Positions 61,697 to 64,000 of a stretch of 64,000 bases of DNA are shown piece after piece. The notes below the pieces were generated by a model. It did not search any database. It was not told where the DNA came from and saw nothing but the letters and a program-made list of their open reading frames with translations. The translations under genes and the position numbers were made by a program. The DNA lies in the NCBI GenBank assembly GCA_963969495.1, contig OZ018318.1, positions 177,500,246-177,564,245 on the forward strand, given 5' to 3'. The DNA comes from Ceratothoa steindachneri (lineage: Eukaryota > Arthropoda > Malacostraca > Isopoda > Cymothoidae). Positions within the stretch are counted from its first letter, which is position 1, and each line of letters opens with the position of its first letter.

Positions 61697-63491
61697 ATTC
61701 ATTTTTTGTTTCGAATTAAGTAAGATGCTACATGTCTCACGCACAGCGCCATTTAGGGAACGTTTAAAATATTTTAAACTACAAAGGACTGTAATTAGCA
61801 TTGAAAAGGAGAATCGAGAGGTTAGTACATGCGGAGTTTGTGACAGGATTCATAGATTTTGCAAAAGTGGTCGGGACAGTAACTCTATCATACACTGTGT
61901 GTAAAATGGAAGGCAAAGCAAATGATAGTGAGTGGCAAACGAAATGATTGCATGCAGGCGCGCGAGAGTTCATAATTTCAAAGGGTTTAGCAGAATTTAC
62001 ATGTATACCTACACATACATATATATTTTATATTGCGTAAATATATCTTAATTGAGATTGGTGCACTTGAGACGAGGTTCACCAATTTTGGTCACAAAAA
62101 AACTCGGATCAGATTCTTTGAGAAGACCTAAAACGCCAAAGGTATTCGAATAAATAGATGCAAGAACGGCTGATTATTATTTAAATACAGTATGACCCCC
62201 GGAAATGGGAAATGAATAGTCAAGCTAGATATTGGATCAGACAAGATTATCTTTCAAAAGGTGGCTGGTAAATAAACTGAAGCATTCTGGACCTTCCAGC
62301 TATGCATCCCATAAATTATTAAATAGGATGTGTGAGCTCACCTTTACTCATTGGTATCTCCCTTCAAGGCATTATTTTGACTTTATTTTAATAAATACTC
62401 CAAAAGATAACTAAACATCAATAAACAAGACGGAGGAATTTAGTAAACATAGCTTAATTAGGTTTTAATTAAACTTCATGTACACCAGCCAATCATTGAA
62501 CTGATTTGGCGTTAGTTTCATCAAGCTATACTCAATTCTTCATTCAAACACAAAACCAATATTTTTATTAAACATTCAGAAAACTGAAGTTGAAATTAAG
62601 TGGACAATTTATGATGCCAAGAAAATAAATAATATGTAAATTTAGCCAAAGGAGTTTCAAAAACAAACAAAATTTCAATTTTTCTTTTTCTACTTCGGCG
62701 TCATTCTTCGGGTTTTACTTCCTTTCAAACCTTGCCGAAAATCTCGTAAGAAAACCAACCTCTATTATTGAAGTAGTACTGGTTAGGAACTCAAGAAATC
62801 TCATCTTTAAGCTACTCATGCCCTATCACCTATCATTCATTTTAAATTCAGAATGTACTGCTCTCCTTACTATAATTTTTTTTTGTCATTCGTAATCTTT
62901 GTATTAATAAAATGACAAAACATCATTTTATTACACCTAAATATCTTCCCCAGAATCAATAATAATATCAATTGTTTAAACCAAAGTTGATTCGACACCC
63001 ATAACGCTAATAAAATTCCCTTCCCAATCAATCCTTTCATCTTGACACTTCCTTCGCTCTTCCTTAAAACCAACTTTCGTGAAACAATGAGAGATAATGC
63101 AACCTTCATAGACAACACTTGCAGGAAACCAATGGTTGCTGGTGTTTGGTCATTAACTTAACAATTCATATTGAGCTTTCACATCTGCTCCATGATTTAT
63201 TTACTGATGAAAACTTTCAGTGGCAATTCCATCAATGGTAGCAATTTCTCAGGGCAACAAAAGAATAATAATGAAACAAGTTTTAAGGTGGAAAAATTCA
63301 AAATGTTCGAAAACAATATGATGGCATCCTAATTATTTGTTCAATGCAATGAGTCATCGTATCACAAGAGATCTAAACTTTGATACTGAGGTCATAGAAT
63401 TTGACACTTTGAGAGGACGAAGAGATGCAAGAATGATCGATACTAAGAAGAACGAATAAGGAAGAAGAATTTTAGGCCGTCTATCGTCGTG
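61697..63491. other. AT-rich DNA, no gene seen
   Basis: No further Ig-type exon or other coding motif recognised on either strand. Confidence 0.45.
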
Positions 63492-63730
63492 CAATTTATA
63501 GCTGACAGATGATCTTAAACCAAAAGAAATAAATACCATCTTCAGACGTTGGACCAATCATATTTTAAGGATGTATATCAATAAAAACATGTAAAAAACT
63601 AATCATTAATTTTAGATAATTCACAAAAGTTGTTATAACCACTAACAAGGTAAATATTTTAGGTATATTATTCAGTTTGAAGACGGTATTTATTTCTTTT
63701 GGTTCAACATCATCTGTCAGCTATGAATTG
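63492..63730. repeat. Foldback element, 56-bp arms
   Basis: 63492-63547 and 63675-63730 are inverted copies (shared core atagctgacagatgat, then aaccaaaagaaataaatacc) with a few mismatches, around a 127-bp centre. The layout fits a small MITE or a hairpin left by a LINE-related inverted insertion. I see no target duplication. Confidence 0.8.
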
Positions 63731-64000
63731 GATGTTTGATGATGATGAAACTTATGAACTCCAACAACATAATGTTTCTCTCCAAAGAATAAGTTTATAG
63801 TATAATAGTTTTTCTAATGACTAAAAATCGTAACAGACAAGACAGTAACTAAGGAGATAATTTGTCATATTTAAGGCAAACAAACTCTTACTCAAGTTGT
63901 CCTAAGATCGAATGGACCTCCAGACTGAAGAATATATCTATTTTTAATTTTTAGCCGCGTATGACTATACCTCTCTAGGTCGATCGGTCGCTCGGTCCCC
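63731..64000. other. AT-rich DNA, no gene seen
   Basis: Nothing recognised to the window end. Confidence 0.45.

Noticed and set aside
63354..63557. 67-codon minus-strand frame as a gene
   Set aside because: It runs into the foldback element's left arm, and no family is recognisable.

Overview
This is an AT-rich eukaryotic window with no intact gene that I can support. It looks like intergenic or intronic DNA of an arthropod, most likely a crustacean and perhaps a decapod. The evidence is the CR1-type LINE with a PHD finger and zinc knuckles ahead of its endonuclease, several degenerate Tc1/mariner and piggyBac elements, TTAGG-like motifs, a dispersed repeat of a type I associate with decapods, and one Ig-domain pseudo-exon of sidestep type. 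The host call rests on family resemblance and is an inference.

Layout. 1-1809 has no recognisable feature. 1810-12057 is a tandem array of exactly eight copies of a 1281-bp noncoding unit, more than 99% identical, in which two linked variants alternate between neighbouring copies. It ends abruptly against a GC-richer block of older ~160-180 bp repeats (12058-12985). A decayed LINE (about 13391-17035) follows, with a 90-bp tandem duplication upstream of it, then a CT microsatellite. Around 17.47-18.01 kb the minus strand carries a promoter-like stretch with two CCAAT boxes and a coding-like exon candidate. 18.49-18.77 kb holds a second, minus-strand reverse transcriptase remnant. 20.16-20.77 kb is a 55-bp minisatellite whose unit contains a small inverted repeat.

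From 24.8 to 44.7 kb there are scattered transposon fossils: a LINE 3' piece (24.85-25.69), a possible dispersed repeat (26.8-27.1), a Tc1-like relic (33.2-34.0), a complete-length but dead mariner-like element with DD41D spacing (38802-40154), a solo LTR (42171-43550) and a piggyBac relic (43.87-44.64). A second solo LTR of the same family lies inverted at 51331-52714. Both LTRs have perfect 5-bp target duplications, of different sequence, so they are separate insertions. The last part has another LINE 3' fragment (57.0-57.46), a 71-bp tandem repeat (57.69-57.91), the Ig pseudo-exon (61560-61690) and a foldback element (63492-63730).

No genes here can be seen to work together. The window records waves of mobile-element insertion followed by decay, with one recent event, the homogeneous 1281-bp array. 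Coordinates of degenerate elements are approximate except where termini or target duplications fix them.
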